This document shows, piece after piece, positions 5,727 through 13,213 of a DNA stretch of 13,654 nucleotides. The translations under genes and the position numbers were made by a program. Every line of letters starts with the position of its first letter. Positions within the stretch are counted from its first letter, which is position 1. Source of the stretch: Treponema sp. (GTDB lineage: Bacteria; Spirochaetota; Spirochaetia; Treponematales; Treponemataceae); NCBI GenBank assembly GCA_031290005.1, contig JAITOJ010000040.1, positions 1 through 13,654 of the forward strand, given 5' to 3'. The notes beneath the pieces are model-generated. The model had not been told where the DNA came from. It saw nothing but the letters and a program-made list of their open reading frames with translations, and ran no database searches.

Positions 5727-6916
5727 TGTTCCCCCCACAATTTTGCCAGTTCCACCAGCGCCGCCACAGTACGTTCCATCTGGTTCAGGGACGCCCACTC
5801 TTCCCGGGAGTGGTGATTGCCGCTCCCGGTACCGATATTCGGCGTGGGAATCCCCATCTCTGTGAGCCGGGACCCGTCGGTTCCGCCCCGGATGGGTTTG
5901 AACACCGGTTCCAGTCCGGTATTCCGCATGGAGCGCACCAGCAGTTCAGCTACCGCCGGGTGTTCGTCCAGCTTTTCTTTCATATTACTATACTGTTTTG
6001 TATGTGTTACCGCAACCGAGCCGCCGGGATATGTGGCCTCAATCGCTTTTGCCAGAATTTCCACGGTTTCCCGGCGCTTCTTCATGCCTTCGTCGTCAAA
6101 ATCCCGCAGGTAGACCGTCACGGAAGCGGTTTCCATCTGGCCGGAAATCTCCAGGGGGGCGTAAAAGCCGAGAACGCCGTCTGTGGTTTCGGGGCTTTCC
6201 TGACGGGGCAGCAAGGCCGTGAAGTCCGCCGCCATGCTGACCGCGTTCACCATAGTGGGCCGGGCGGTTCCGGTGTGGCAGGAATGGCCGGTAAAACGGA
6301 TTTCGCTTTTATAGGCGTTGAAACATTCGACTTCCACCTCCCCCGCATCTCCGCCGTCCACCGTATAGCACTGCGATGCGGTCAGCCAGTCCAGAGGCAC
6401 AAAGTCCATGCCGTGGCCGGTTTCTTCGTCCGGTGAAAAGACGATTTCTACCATTCCATGGGGAATTTCAGGATGGGTCAGGAGGATTTCCGCCAGAGTC
6501 ATGATTTCCGCCACTCCGGCCTTATCGTCCGCACCCAGGAGGGTGGTTCCATCCGAAGTGACGCGCACATCCCCGTCCGGCGTTGGGGTGACCAGAGGCT
6601 TGACTGCCTCGCCGGACACTCCGTCCACCGTGTCCAGGTGGGCCAGAAAGCCTGTTGCCGCTACACCCTCGCAGCCCGGACTCGCGGGTATGCGGGCGCA
6701 TACGTAGCAGTGTTCCGTTACGGTCACGTCCGACGCGCCCAAGGAGCGCAATTCCGTTTCAAGCCGCCGGGCCAAGTCCCATTCCCGTTCTTCAGAAGGA
6801 ATTATTCCCGCATCAGCCTTTTTCCGGTCACTGGTTGACCAGATTCGCGTGTAGCGCAAAAAGCGTTCAAGCAGTTTTTCCCGGCAGGCTCCTGCCAGGG
6901 CAGCGCTCGTTTCCAT
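5723..6916 (-). CDS. pepT: Peptidase T (tripeptide aminopeptidase)
   Basis: This encodes 397 residues from ATG 6916-6914, chosen because AGGTG lies about seven bases upstream. An in-frame GTG at 6925, whose last bases overlap the ddl stop codon, is the alternative (400 residues). It is an M20-family zinc peptidase of the cytoplasm that removes the N-terminal residue from tripeptides. Metal and catalytic motifs are all present in family order: H93-L-D95-T, GADDKAG at 128-134, PDEETG at 162-167 with the catalytic and metal-binding glutamates, DGGDAG at 187-192, and GNHHSREEW near residue 366-374. The dimerisation domain (about 205-320) is of normal size. It lies between ddl and the TSCPD gene with overlapping stop/start signals on both sides. 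A peptidase for short peptides in a peptidoglycan operon suggests joint control of peptide salvage and wall growth, but the family normally acts on ordinary L-tripeptides. Confidence 0.95.
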   Translation of the reverse strand: METSAALAGACREKLLERFLRYTRIWSTSDRKKADAGIIPSEEREWDLARRLETELRSLGASDVTVTEHCYVCARIPASPGCEGVAATGFLAHLDTVDGVSGEAVKPLVTPTPDGDVRVTSDGTTLLGADDKAGVAEIMTLAEILLTHPEIPHGMVEIVFSPDEETGHGMDFVPLDWLTASQCYTVDGGDAGEVEVECFNAYKSEIRFTGHSCHTGTARPTMVNAVSMAADFTALLPRQESPETTDGVLGFYAPLEISGQMETASVTVYLRDFDDEGMKKRRETVEILAKAIEATYPGGSVAVTHTKQYSNMKEKLDEHPAVAELLVRSMRNTGLEPVFKPIRGGTDGSRLTEMGIPTPNIGTGSGNHHSREEWASLNQMERTVAALVELAKLWGEQ

Positions 6917-6921
6917 GAGGT

Positions 6922-8016
6922 TCACCTGAGCAGGCTGGTTGAAAGGCTGCGCCTTGCCCGGAACCGCCTGATTCCGGCTTGCAGGAGATGCTCTATCAAA
7001 TCAGGGTAGGACAGGCCCGCCTGGGCGCAAATCTTGGGGAACATGCTTATTGGGGTGAAACCCGGCATGGTGTTGATTTCGTTCAGATAGAGCGCGCCGG
7101 TTTTTTTGTCCAGAAAAAAGTCCAGCCGCGACAGCCCGGAACAGTCCAGCGCGGCGTAGGCTTTTGCGGCAATTTCCCTGACTTCCGTCAGTTTGTCCGC
7201 GTTCAACTGGGCGGGAATAAGGAGCGCCGCGCCCTCCGGGTCAGTATATTTTGCGTCGTAATCGTAAAACTCGTGGCGCGGCGACACTTCCCCGGCGGCA
7301 TACACCGTGATGTCCCCGTCCAGTACCCCGTCGCCAATGATGGAACACTCGATTTCGCGGGCGTCGACGGCTTTTTCTATCAGAACTTTGTCATCCCACT
7401 TGAGAGCTTCCCCCAGAGCGGCTTCCAGGGCCGTGCGGTCTTTGGCTTTGGAAATTCCCACGGAACTTCCCGCATTGGCGGGTTTGACGAATAAAGGATA
7501 GCCTAACTGGGACTCCGCTTCATCGAGCAGAAGGGCAAACCTCCGTTCGTCAGCCTTCGCCACCGTAACCCAGGGAACGACCGGCAGTTTGGCTTGCGTC
7601 CAAAGCAGCTTGGTTTTTTCCTTGTCCATGGCGACACTGCTGGCCAGCACCCCGCAGCCCGCGTACGGCAGTTCGGCCAGCTCAAAAAGCCCTTGAATCG
7701 TGCCGTCCTCACCAAAAGTGCCATGCAGGGCAGGAAACACGATGTCCGCCGGGAGCCGCTTGCCCTGGGCAAACAACCCTTCGCCGGGAACCACCGAGAG
7801 CGGTGTGTCTTCGGCAATACGGAGAGAAGCGGTCTTGTCATTCCGCAGGCGTTCAAGCTCCCGGTCGTCCTGCAAAAACCAGCGTCCATCTTTGGAGACG
7901 CCGGCCGCGTACACAGTATGCTTCGCGATGTCGATATTCCGAATAATAGCGGCGGCGGAGACCAGGGAAACTTCATGTTCCCCGCTTTTTCCACCCCCCA
8001 TGACCAATACATTCAT
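6922..8016 (-). CDS. ddl: D-alanine--D-alanine ligase
   Basis: This encodes 364 residues. ATG 8016-8014 is preceded by AAGGAAG about eight bases upstream, in the 17-base gap after murE. The cytoplasmic ATP-grasp enzyme joins two D-alanines into the dipeptide that ends the peptidoglycan stem. Visible features are the N-terminal loop GGGKSGEHEVSLVS (7-20, with E15 of the catalytic triad), LHGTFGEDGTIQG (97-109), the phosphate loop KPANAGSSVGISK (178-190), the omega-loop FYDYDAKY (250-257), whose Tyr257 corresponds to Tyr216 of E. coli DdlB and indicates D-Ala rather than D-lactate as second substrate, and the metal-binding segment LNEINTMPGF (311-320). The last 15 residues are an arginine-rich tail not usually conserved. 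The stop codon overlaps the alternative GTG start of pepT, consistent with one transcript. Confidence 0.95.
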   Translation of the reverse strand: MNVLVMGGGKSGEHEVSLVSAAAIIRNIDIAKHTVYAAGVSKDGRWFLQDDRELERLRNDKTASLRIAEDTPLSVVPGEGLFAQGKRLPADIVFPALHGTFGEDGTIQGLFELAELPYAGCGVLASSVAMDKEKTKLLWTQAKLPVVPWVTVAKADERRFALLLDEAESQLGYPLFVKPANAGSSVGISKAKDRTALEAALGEALKWDDKVLIEKAVDAREIECSIIGDGVLDGDITVYAAGEVSPRHEFYDYDAKYTDPEGAALLIPAQLNADKLTEVREIAAKAYAALDCSGLSRLDFFLDKKTGALYLNEINTMPGFTPISMFPKICAQAGLSYPDLIEHLLQAGIRRFRARRSLSTSLLR

Positions 8017-8033
8017 AAAATTACTTCCTTAAA

Positions 8034-9572
8034 TTACTTCATTTGTGAAAATCCCAATTCAGCCAGCGCTTTCCCAGCCTCGGCGAATTCATCATAGGGC
8101 ATAATAAAATCTTTGTAAATAATCGAGTTTTCGTGAGACTTGCCCAACAGCAGCACGATGTCCCCTGCCTGGGCGATTGCAAAGGCTTGGCGGATTGCGG
8201 CGGGGCGGTCAGGAATGATGTGGACTTCCGACCCCGGCGTTTTGCCCGCCTCAACGCAGCCTGTCTGAATCATCGCCAGCAATTCTGTCGAATCTTCCCC
8301 CCGCGGGTCTTCGTCAGTCAGGATAACCACGTCGGACCAGCGCCCCGCAATTTTGCCCTGCTCCGGCCGCTTGGCCAAATCCCGCTCCCCGCCGGAACCG
8401 AAGAGGCTGATAATCCTGCCCTCCGCCCGGCCCCGCAGGGGCGGAAAAATCGTCTGGAACGACGACGGAGTGTGGGCGTAGTCAATGATGACTTCAAAGG
8501 GCTGGCCCTGGTTGATGGCGGTCATGCGCCCTCGGATGGGCGTGAGGCGCGAGGCCGCGTCCGCAAGCTGTCCCAGGGGAATACCGAAAAGCCGGTGCGC
8601 CGTCATAATGGCTGCGGTGATGTTATAGGCGTTGAACGAGCCGGGCGTGGGCGCGGACACGGTTTCGCCGGAGGGCAAAGCGAACTCAATGCCCCCGGCA
8701 GTATCCCGCACTTCCGGGTATGAAAAGCGGCGCACGTCGCGGCGGGTGGCCTGGGCAAAATAATCCGCGCTGGGATCATCGGCATTGACCACCCCAAAAG
8801 CGGGAACAGTTACGCGCTTCCCGTTGATGATTTTTTCGTGGCTGTGGGCATCCAGGGCGCGGAACAGGTTGGCTTTGTCGTCCCGGTATTGCTCCCAGGT
8901 TCCGTGAAACTCCAAATGCTCGTGGGTGACGTTCATGAACACCGCGGCGTCAAACAGCACGTTCCCCAGTCGGTTTGTCCGGGGCGAAAGGCCGTGAGAA
9001 GAGGATTCCAGCACTGCCGCTTCACAGCCGTTTGTAAGCATTTCATACAGTTGTTTCTGGATTATGGGCGCTTCCGGGGTGGTCTGGTGTTCCGGGTTAT
9101 CGATAGCGCCGTCGCCCAGGGAATACTGGACAGTGGAAATGAACCCCGCCTTTTTGCCGCAGAGACGCAAAAGCTGCCAGATAAACGCCACGGTGGAGCT
9201 TTTGCCTTCCGTGCCGGTTACGCCGATGACCGCCAAGCGGGCCGATGGGTTATCGTAAAAAGCCGACGCAAGGGGGGCCATGGAAAACCGCGCGTCATCC
9301 ACCCGGATTGCGACCGCCCAGCAGTCCTGTATCGCCTGCAAAGCCGCAGCGTCAAGTTCGCCCTGATACACTATCGCGGCGGCTCCGGCTTTGATGGCGC
9401 TGGGTATGTATGCGCTACCCTGGGTATGTACGCCGGGAAGGGCAAAAAAAAGGGCTCCCGGTGTGACCGACCGGGAGTCAAACACCAGGCCCGTGATGAC
9501 CGGATCAGCATCGGCCTGGTGTGTTACGGTATGGGGAACGGCATTGATGAAAGCGGAAAGCGGTTTCTGCAT
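8034..9572 (-). CDS. murE: UDP-MurNAc-tripeptide synthetase, EDPR type
   Basis: This encodes 512 residues from ATG 9572-9570. ATGs at 9581 and 9623 are in frame, and none has a clear ribosome binding site; I chose 9572 because the distance to the first conserved motif (FDSR at 31-34) then fits other MurE proteins. The cytoplasmic ATP-dependent ligase adds the third residue to UDP-MurNAc-L-Ala-D-Glu. Motifs in order: FDSR, the P-loop GVTGTEGKSST (117-127), TTPE at 164-167, ESSSHGL (189-195), NVTHEHLEFHG (214-224), DDK with the lysine that is carbamylated in the family (K233), DYAHTPSS (364-371), and FGSGGERD (391-398). The specificity motif reads E421-D-P-R-G-E-D rather than DNPR of meso-diaminopimelate enzymes, so Orn or Lys is more likely; treponemes are known to use L-ornithine. 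It is the first gene of the peptidoglycan operon. Confidence 0.93.
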   Translation of the reverse strand: MQKPLSAFINAVPHTVTHQADADPVITGLVFDSRSVTPGALFFALPGVHTQGSAYIPSAIKAGAAAIVYQGELDAAALQAIQDCWAVAIRVDDARFSMAPLASAFYDNPSARLAVIGVTGTEGKSSTVAFIWQLLRLCGKKAGFISTVQYSLGDGAIDNPEHQTTPEAPIIQKQLYEMLTNGCEAAVLESSSHGLSPRTNRLGNVLFDAAVFMNVTHEHLEFHGTWEQYRDDKANLFRALDAHSHEKIINGKRVTVPAFGVVNADDPSADYFAQATRRDVRRFSYPEVRDTAGGIEFALPSGETVSAPTPGSFNAYNITAAIMTAHRLFGIPLGQLADAASRLTPIRGRMTAINQGQPFEVIIDYAHTPSSFQTIFPPLRGRAEGRIISLFGSGGERDLAKRPEQGKIAGRWSDVVILTDEDPRGEDSTELLAMIQTGCVEAGKTPGSEVHIIPDRPAAIRQAFAIAQAGDIVLLLGKSHENSIIYKDFIMPYDEFAEAGKALAELGFSQMK

Positions 9573-9643
9573 GAGCCGCATTGTAGCGAAGAATACGCGA
9601 TAACGCAAGCAGCTCTGTCCCATTTACCCACAACTAACTCACA

Positions 9644-9671
9644 CACATAATCCGGGGCCGTGTAGAGTCAA
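9644..9671 (-). promoter_or_regulatory. Promoter candidate for the murE-ddl-pepT-TSCPD-murA operon
   Basis: Read on the minus strand, TTGACT (9671-9666) and TATGTG (9649-9644) are 16 bases apart. The -10 box matches the consensus at only half of its positions. The -35 box lies inside a perfect 6-bp inverted repeat (TAGAGT 9663-9668, ACTCTA 9673-9678), which could be an operator. Predicted transcription begins near 9637. Confidence 0.35.
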
Positions 9672-9702
9672 CACTCTAGGAGCGTGCGGTTTTTTTTACG
9701 AT

Positions 9703-9755
9703 TTAACAAATCCTTAACAATTCCTTAACAACTCCTTAATACGGGCTTCTTAACA
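9703..9755. promoter_or_regulatory. Tandem 11-bp direct repeats, PhoP/PhoB-like regulator site
   Basis: TTAACA occurs at 9703, 9714 and 9725, followed by TTAATA at 9736, all at exact 11-base intervals; a further TTAACA is at 9750, three bases out of register. The first three units are 11-mers that differ at only two positions. Direct repeats with an 11-bp period are the hallmark of OmpR/PhoB-family response regulators, and the TTAACA-N5 form resembles the Bacillus PhoP box. The array is in the 237-base divergent region between murE and the envelope operon (9573-9809). Confidence 0.55.
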
Positions 9756-9760
9756 TAAGC

Positions 9761-9778
9761 TATCTCCAGAACGAGATA
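9761..9778 (+). promoter_or_regulatory. Inverted repeat before the envelope operon start
   Basis: TATCTC (9761-9766) and GAGATA (9773-9778) form a perfect 6-bp inverted repeat with a 6-base centre. It lies between the TTAACA array and the strong ribosome binding site AGGAGGTGG at 9791-9799. It may be a leader hairpin or a second protein site; TATCTC could also serve as a poor -10 box. Confidence 0.3.
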
Positions 9779-9809
9779 CGCCACACATTGAGGAGGTGGA
9801 TACAGTAAC

Positions 9810-10382
9810 ATGCGGAACAACGCGGCGGGACTTGCACCCATTGTCATGAGCATATTTGTATGCCTGTCTCAGGCAAATCTTGCCGCGTTGGAGTTTGCGG
9901 TAAATAACACCGGCTTTGAAATGACCGTCATATGGCAGCAAGAATCCGCCGAAAAGGGATTCAGTCTTCAGGCGCAGTCTGACAAAATTAATATCCTGTG
10001 GGGCTCTGAAGATTCCGACAAGCTGAAAATTATGCCGGCAGAATATGGCGTTGATTTTGAGTACCGTATCGATATTAGTCCTGATAACTCTATCCAGGCA
10101 GATCGCGGGCTTATCAAAATGAGCCTCGCCCGTTCCCGTGATTATGATGCTTTGGATTATCGCATCGGTTTTTATTACGATTATACTGATTATTTACGCG
10201 CCGGAATGGAAACTTCCGGCGAAGTAATTGATGGAGTGCCGCGGTTTTCCCTGAGACCGATTATCGGACTTGAGTTGGGAACTATTGGATATATTAACAG
10301 CGGATTTGATATAGGCAATGTAACAAATGGCAAATGGGAAGATGCTCTATACATTGATATTCGGTGCCAATGGAAATGGTAA
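9810..10382 (+). CDS. Exported envelope protein of unknown function
   Basis: This encodes 190 residues. ATG 9810 has a strong AGGAGGTGG site ten bases upstream. Residues 1-25 form a signal peptide, with likely cleavage after NLA-A. The mature part is rich in alternating polar and aromatic residues: FEMTVIW, FSLQAQ, INILWG, FEYRIDIS, IKMSLAR, YRIGFYYDYTDYLRAGMET, FSLRPIIGLELG, ALYIDIRCQWKW. This is compatible with about eight to ten beta strands, and the chain ends in an aromatic residue, as many outer-membrane proteins do. I do not recognise the family. It is the first gene of a three-gene run; its TAA overlaps the ATG of the lipoprotein gene as TAATG, so the two are probably translationally coupled. 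The region upstream carries an 11-bp repeat array, so regulation by a two-component response regulator is likely. A periplasmic beta-sandwich protein is the main alternative to an outer-membrane barrel. Confidence 0.75.
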   Translation: MRNNAAGLAPIVMSIFVCLSQANLAALEFAVNNTGFEMTVIWQQESAEKGFSLQAQSDKINILWGSEDSDKLKIMPAEYGVDFEYRIDISPDNSIQADRGLIKMSLARSRDYDALDYRIGFYYDYTDYLRAGMETSGEVIDGVPRFSLRPIIGLELGTIGYINSGFDIGNVTNGKWEDALYIDIRCQWKW

Positions 10383-12529
10383 TGGTTTTTTTTAAGTATA
10401 GAGCGCATAGAGCGGTTTTGCGCGGTTTGCCGATGCTTTTGCTCGTTTCTGTTTGTCTTTCAAGCTGCGCCACTTCCGAGGCCCTCTATCTGCGGCTGGG
10501 CGCTCCGGAGCGGGAAGCGCCGCCGGATTTCCCCCGCCCGTCATACCGCGATGAGGACATACACGGCGATTTTCCGGAGGCGGTATACATCAAGACCAGG
10601 ACGCAGACCTTCAATACCTATCAGTATTACCTCATTAAGGACGCTCTGATTTGGTATAAAAGCATTGAAAGCGAAAAGGAGCCGCATGACTGGACGCTCT
10701 TTGAAAAGACCGGCCTGCCCCACAATGAGCGGAAGCCAGGTTTCGCAAAACCACGGGCCATCGTGGAAATCTCCGCCGACGCGGACGAGCTTGTTGCCCT
10801 CTCGGATGACGGCGGCTTTTACCGCTTTTGTTTTGACAAGACCATCGCCCATGCAAGCAACGTCTGGCTTGACAAGCAGGGCTGGCCCAAGGAGGAACAG
10901 CTTTTTCTTGATGAGCGCACCAGTAAAAACCGCGCCTGGGCGCTGGGAAAGCGCAACAATCAGGTACTGTATTACGAAGACCCCTTTGGAAACCAGCACC
11001 ACAACGGCACCATGGAAATCGCCACCGCCTATGTGCTGCTGGAAGACGGCCAGGAAATATGCTATGCCGACACGGGGCTGCCCAGCGACTTTTCCCGGAA
11101 CTACATTGGCCCGGAACGGGGCGCGTTCAAGGCGGCATCTCTTTCGGCAAGCGCGTCAACCCTGTTTGTCATCAACGAGGCGGGAGAAATGTACACCCGC
11201 ATGGCGGATTTCGACATCACCGGCAGCGACCCCATGTTCTTCAAGTATGCCTATACCCCCTACACCTCCGATGTGCCGGGAACCAGTTATTTGTCTAACC
11301 TGACCGAATGGGCTCTGCCTTCGGAAGACTGGAGGGCCCAGCCGCCCATTTCCCTTGTTGGGAAAGCCGCGCTCACCCGCCACATCACCATCCTGCAAAA
11401 CGGGCAGGGCAATGGGGCGCGGGAACTGCGGGTTGCCGGCCTGGACGAACAGGGCGTTACCGGTTATTGGACAAAGGCGATTTTTGACGAGTCCTGGGCC
11501 TTCAGGGCGGCGGCGCTGCATTTTTCTGATGCCGCCTTCTTGCAGGCGGCCAATGAGGAGCGGGGGCTGTCTTTGGACAAGCGGTATAGCGGGTACTGGT
11601 GGGACAGCGGCATAAAAGAAGAAGGGTGGGAATATGAAATCCCGAATTTTAATATCCTGGAAGGGGACTGTGATTTCCGCGTTACCTGGCGGGGTGAAAT
11701 CTGCACGCTCAAACTGCATCCGGCGGAAATGTGGGCCTATCTTACACGGGATTACGTGCCGGGGCGAACAGGATCTCCAAAAATGTTTTTGGTTACCCTG
11801 GAAATCCCGAACCATGCTTTTGACGGCCTTTCCGAAGGATTTACGCAGGCGCTTACCGCACAATACCTGAAAAACGACAGGAAACTGTTTCAGTATACAG
11901 TGGCCGCCTCATCACGTTTTCTGTTATTGCGCGATACCGGCAGGCTTGATTCCGTATTATTCCTCACTGACGGGTCTATTTCAAATAGTCTGGCCGAGTT
12001 CCGCCCCTCATACCTGGTGGAAGGCTTTGCAGAATTACCGCGTTACCTCTCGCCGGAATTGGCCTATGCCCCCGGCGCCGTGCTTACAGCCGATGATAAG
12101 AGTGAACTTGCGAATAAGATTGAAGCAAACCGGTTGTTTCGTCATGTTTTAAAATATCAAATTCGGGCGCTAAAATGGTCTGAGCTTACAGCCTTTAAGA
12201 TTAATTTTGGCTATATCCCGCTGCATTATATTACCCGGCTCACGCCGCTTCGCTTTATTGACGTCCCCAAAATACGCACGGTTACGGAATTTGGCGACAA
12301 GATTGTATTGGCTAACAGCGCGTATAATACAGTAATCGCGAATCTCCGCATTGTGCTGTATGAGGAAATGATAAAAACAGTGGAGACAAGAATAAAAAGC
12401 TACCGGGCCTCGGCAAAACAGCTTGCAAAGGGCGCGGAATCTGTTTTGTTGCCGGTGGCGACTCCGGTACCTATGCTTGATTATCTGGACAGTCTGGAAT
12501 TCTCGCTTACGGGGGAACTGACAAAATAG
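10382..12529 (+). CDS. Large lipoprotein of unknown function, possible beta-propeller N-terminal half
   Basis: This encodes 715 residues from ATG 10382, which shares a base with the preceding stop codon (TAATG). In-frame starts at 10364, 10370 and 10376 exist but lie inside the upstream gene. Residues 1-29 are a lipoprotein signal with lipobox L26-S27-S28-C29. Four similar segments at about 127-151, 183-200, 212-228 and 251-276 (for example ELVALSDDGGFYRF and TLFVINEAGEMYTR) look like propeller blades: a hydrophobic strand, an Asp/Glu-Gly turn, then an aromatic strand. The middle (about 290-540) is Trp-rich and the C-terminal 150 residues are mostly helical. I recognise no family and no catalytic motif. 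It is followed after two bases by a predicted outer-membrane protein. The first two thirds are GC-rich, while the part after about 11880 is visibly more AT-rich, which hints at a mosaic gene. Confidence 0.75.
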   Translation: MVFFKYRAHRAVLRGLPMLLLVSVCLSSCATSEALYLRLGAPEREAPPDFPRPSYRDEDIHGDFPEAVYIKTRTQTFNTYQYYLIKDALIWYKSIESEKEPHDWTLFEKTGLPHNERKPGFAKPRAIVEISADADELVALSDDGGFYRFCFDKTIAHASNVWLDKQGWPKEEQLFLDERTSKNRAWALGKRNNQVLYYEDPFGNQHHNGTMEIATAYVLLEDGQEICYADTGLPSDFSRNYIGPERGAFKAASLSASASTLFVINEAGEMYTRMADFDITGSDPMFFKYAYTPYTSDVPGTSYLSNLTEWALPSEDWRAQPPISLVGKAALTRHITILQNGQGNGARELRVAGLDEQGVTGYWTKAIFDESWAFRAAALHFSDAAFLQAANEERGLSLDKRYSGYWWDSGIKEEGWEYEIPNFNILEGDCDFRVTWRGEICTLKLHPAEMWAYLTRDYVPGRTGSPKMFLVTLEIPNHAFDGLSEGFTQALTAQYLKNDRKLFQYTVAASSRFLLLRDTGRLDSVLFLTDGSISNSLAEFRPSYLVEGFAELPRYLSPELAYAPGAVLTADDKSELANKIEANRLFRHVLKYQIRALKWSELTAFKINFGYIPLHYITRLTPLRFIDVPKIRTVTEFGDKIVLANSAYNTVIANLRIVLYEEMIKTVETRIKSYRASAKQLAKGAESVLLPVATPVPMLDYLDSLEFSLTGELTK

Positions 12530-12531
12530 AG

Positions 12532-13086
12532 ATGAGAAAAAAAGTAGTATTCGCCGCCTTCCTTGGTATTATGGTACTGCCGTTTTGCAATGCCCAGACA
12601 AACATTGATCATTTGTTTTCCCTGGATTTGGGCTACTCCCTTACCGGGTTGACAAACAGCGGTTGGGGTATAGGCATAAACTATGAGCAAAAACTATTGG
12701 ATTATTTGTCGGTGAAGGGCGGCATTGGCCACATGACTTTTCTCACCGGCCAAGACGATGTGTATTGTGCCAGCGTCAATATATCATTGTTCCTAAACTA
12801 TTATCCGCTGGGGAGCGGTCTGGATACAGTATATGTCGGCCTGGGAGGCGGGGTCGATTTTATGAATTATTTCGGCGGCGGCCCGTTGCCGGATAACCCT
12901 GAGGACACGCTCATTTCAATCATCCCCATCACCGGCTGGAAATGGCATGTGTTAAAACCGTTGATGCTCGATGTGTATGTGGGATATAAGGCCGTCATAC
13001 AGGATGCTGAAAACTATCGTAAAATAAAAGACTATGTGAACGCGGGAGTTCAGTTTGGGGTTGGCTTCAAAGTATTTTTTATATAA
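12532..13086 (+). CDS. Small outer-membrane beta-barrel-like protein of unknown function
   Basis: This encodes 184 residues; its ATG lies two bases after the lipoprotein stop codon, and no strong ribosome binding site is visible, so translation probably depends on coupling. Residues 1-21 are a signal peptide ending NAQ, with likely cleavage after A20 or Q21. The mature chain has the alternating pattern of an eight-stranded barrel: FSLDLGYSLTG, GWGIGINYEQKL, LSVKGGIGHMTF, YCASVNISLFLNYYPLG, DTVYVGLGGGVDFMNYFGG, LISIIPITGWKWHV, LMLDVYVGYKAVI and VNAGVQFGVGFKVFFI at the very end. The hydrophobic, aromatic C-terminal strand is typical of proteins inserted by the BAM machinery. It is the third gene of the envelope run starting at 9810. 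No specific family is recognised. It may form an outer-membrane partner for the 715-residue lipoprotein, but that is an inference from gene order only. Confidence 0.75.
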   Translation: MRKKVVFAAFLGIMVLPFCNAQTNIDHLFSLDLGYSLTGLTNSGWGIGINYEQKLLDYLSVKGGIGHMTFLTGQDDVYCASVNISLFLNYYPLGSGLDTVYVGLGGGVDFMNYFGGGPLPDNPEDTLISIIPITGWKWHVLKPLMLDVYVGYKAVIQDAENYRKIKDYVNAGVQFGVGFKVFFI

Positions 13087-13113
13087 TCATCCTGCCTAAA
13101 GTAAAGACATAGC

Positions 13114-13170
13114 CTGAACGAAAGTTCGGCAAAACCGGTCGGACAAAAAAATGAATTTTTGACTAGCCGA
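13114..13170 (+). terminator. Possible end-of-operon hairpins
   Basis: Two structures follow the envelope operon. CTGAAC (13114-13119) and GTTCGG (13124-13129) form a 6-bp stem, with one G-U pair, closed by a GAAA tetraloop. A second, imperfect stem pairs TCGG/CCGA (13139-13142 with 13167-13170) and CAAAAA/TTTTTG (13144-13149 with 13156-13161). Neither is followed by a U-run, so intrinsic termination is uncertain. Confidence 0.25.
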
Positions 13171-13181
13171 AATTAAAAAAA

Positions 13182-13213
13182 ATAGGTACATTCATTTCAG
13201 GAGTAGTACCTAT
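13182..13213 (+). promoter_or_regulatory. 8-bp inverted repeat enclosing the flavodiiron gene's ribosome binding site
   Basis: ATAGGTAC (13182-13189) and GTACCTAT (13206-13213) are exact reverse complements with a 16-base loop. The loop holds AGGAG (13199-13203), eight bases before the ATG at 13212, and the second arm includes the first two bases of the start codon. It could fold in the mRNA and limit ribosome access, or act as a DNA operator. A weak -35 (TTGACT 13159-13164) lies upstream. Confidence 0.45.

Noticed and set aside
9658..9697. Terminator-like structure (6-bp stem TAGAGT/ACTCTA, CCG/CGG outer pairs, then T8) on the plus strand
   Set aside because: No plus-strand gene lies upstream for it to terminate, the outer pairing is interrupted by unequal loops, and the 6-bp stem overlaps the murE -35 box, so an operator is as likely. 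It is kept only as a note.
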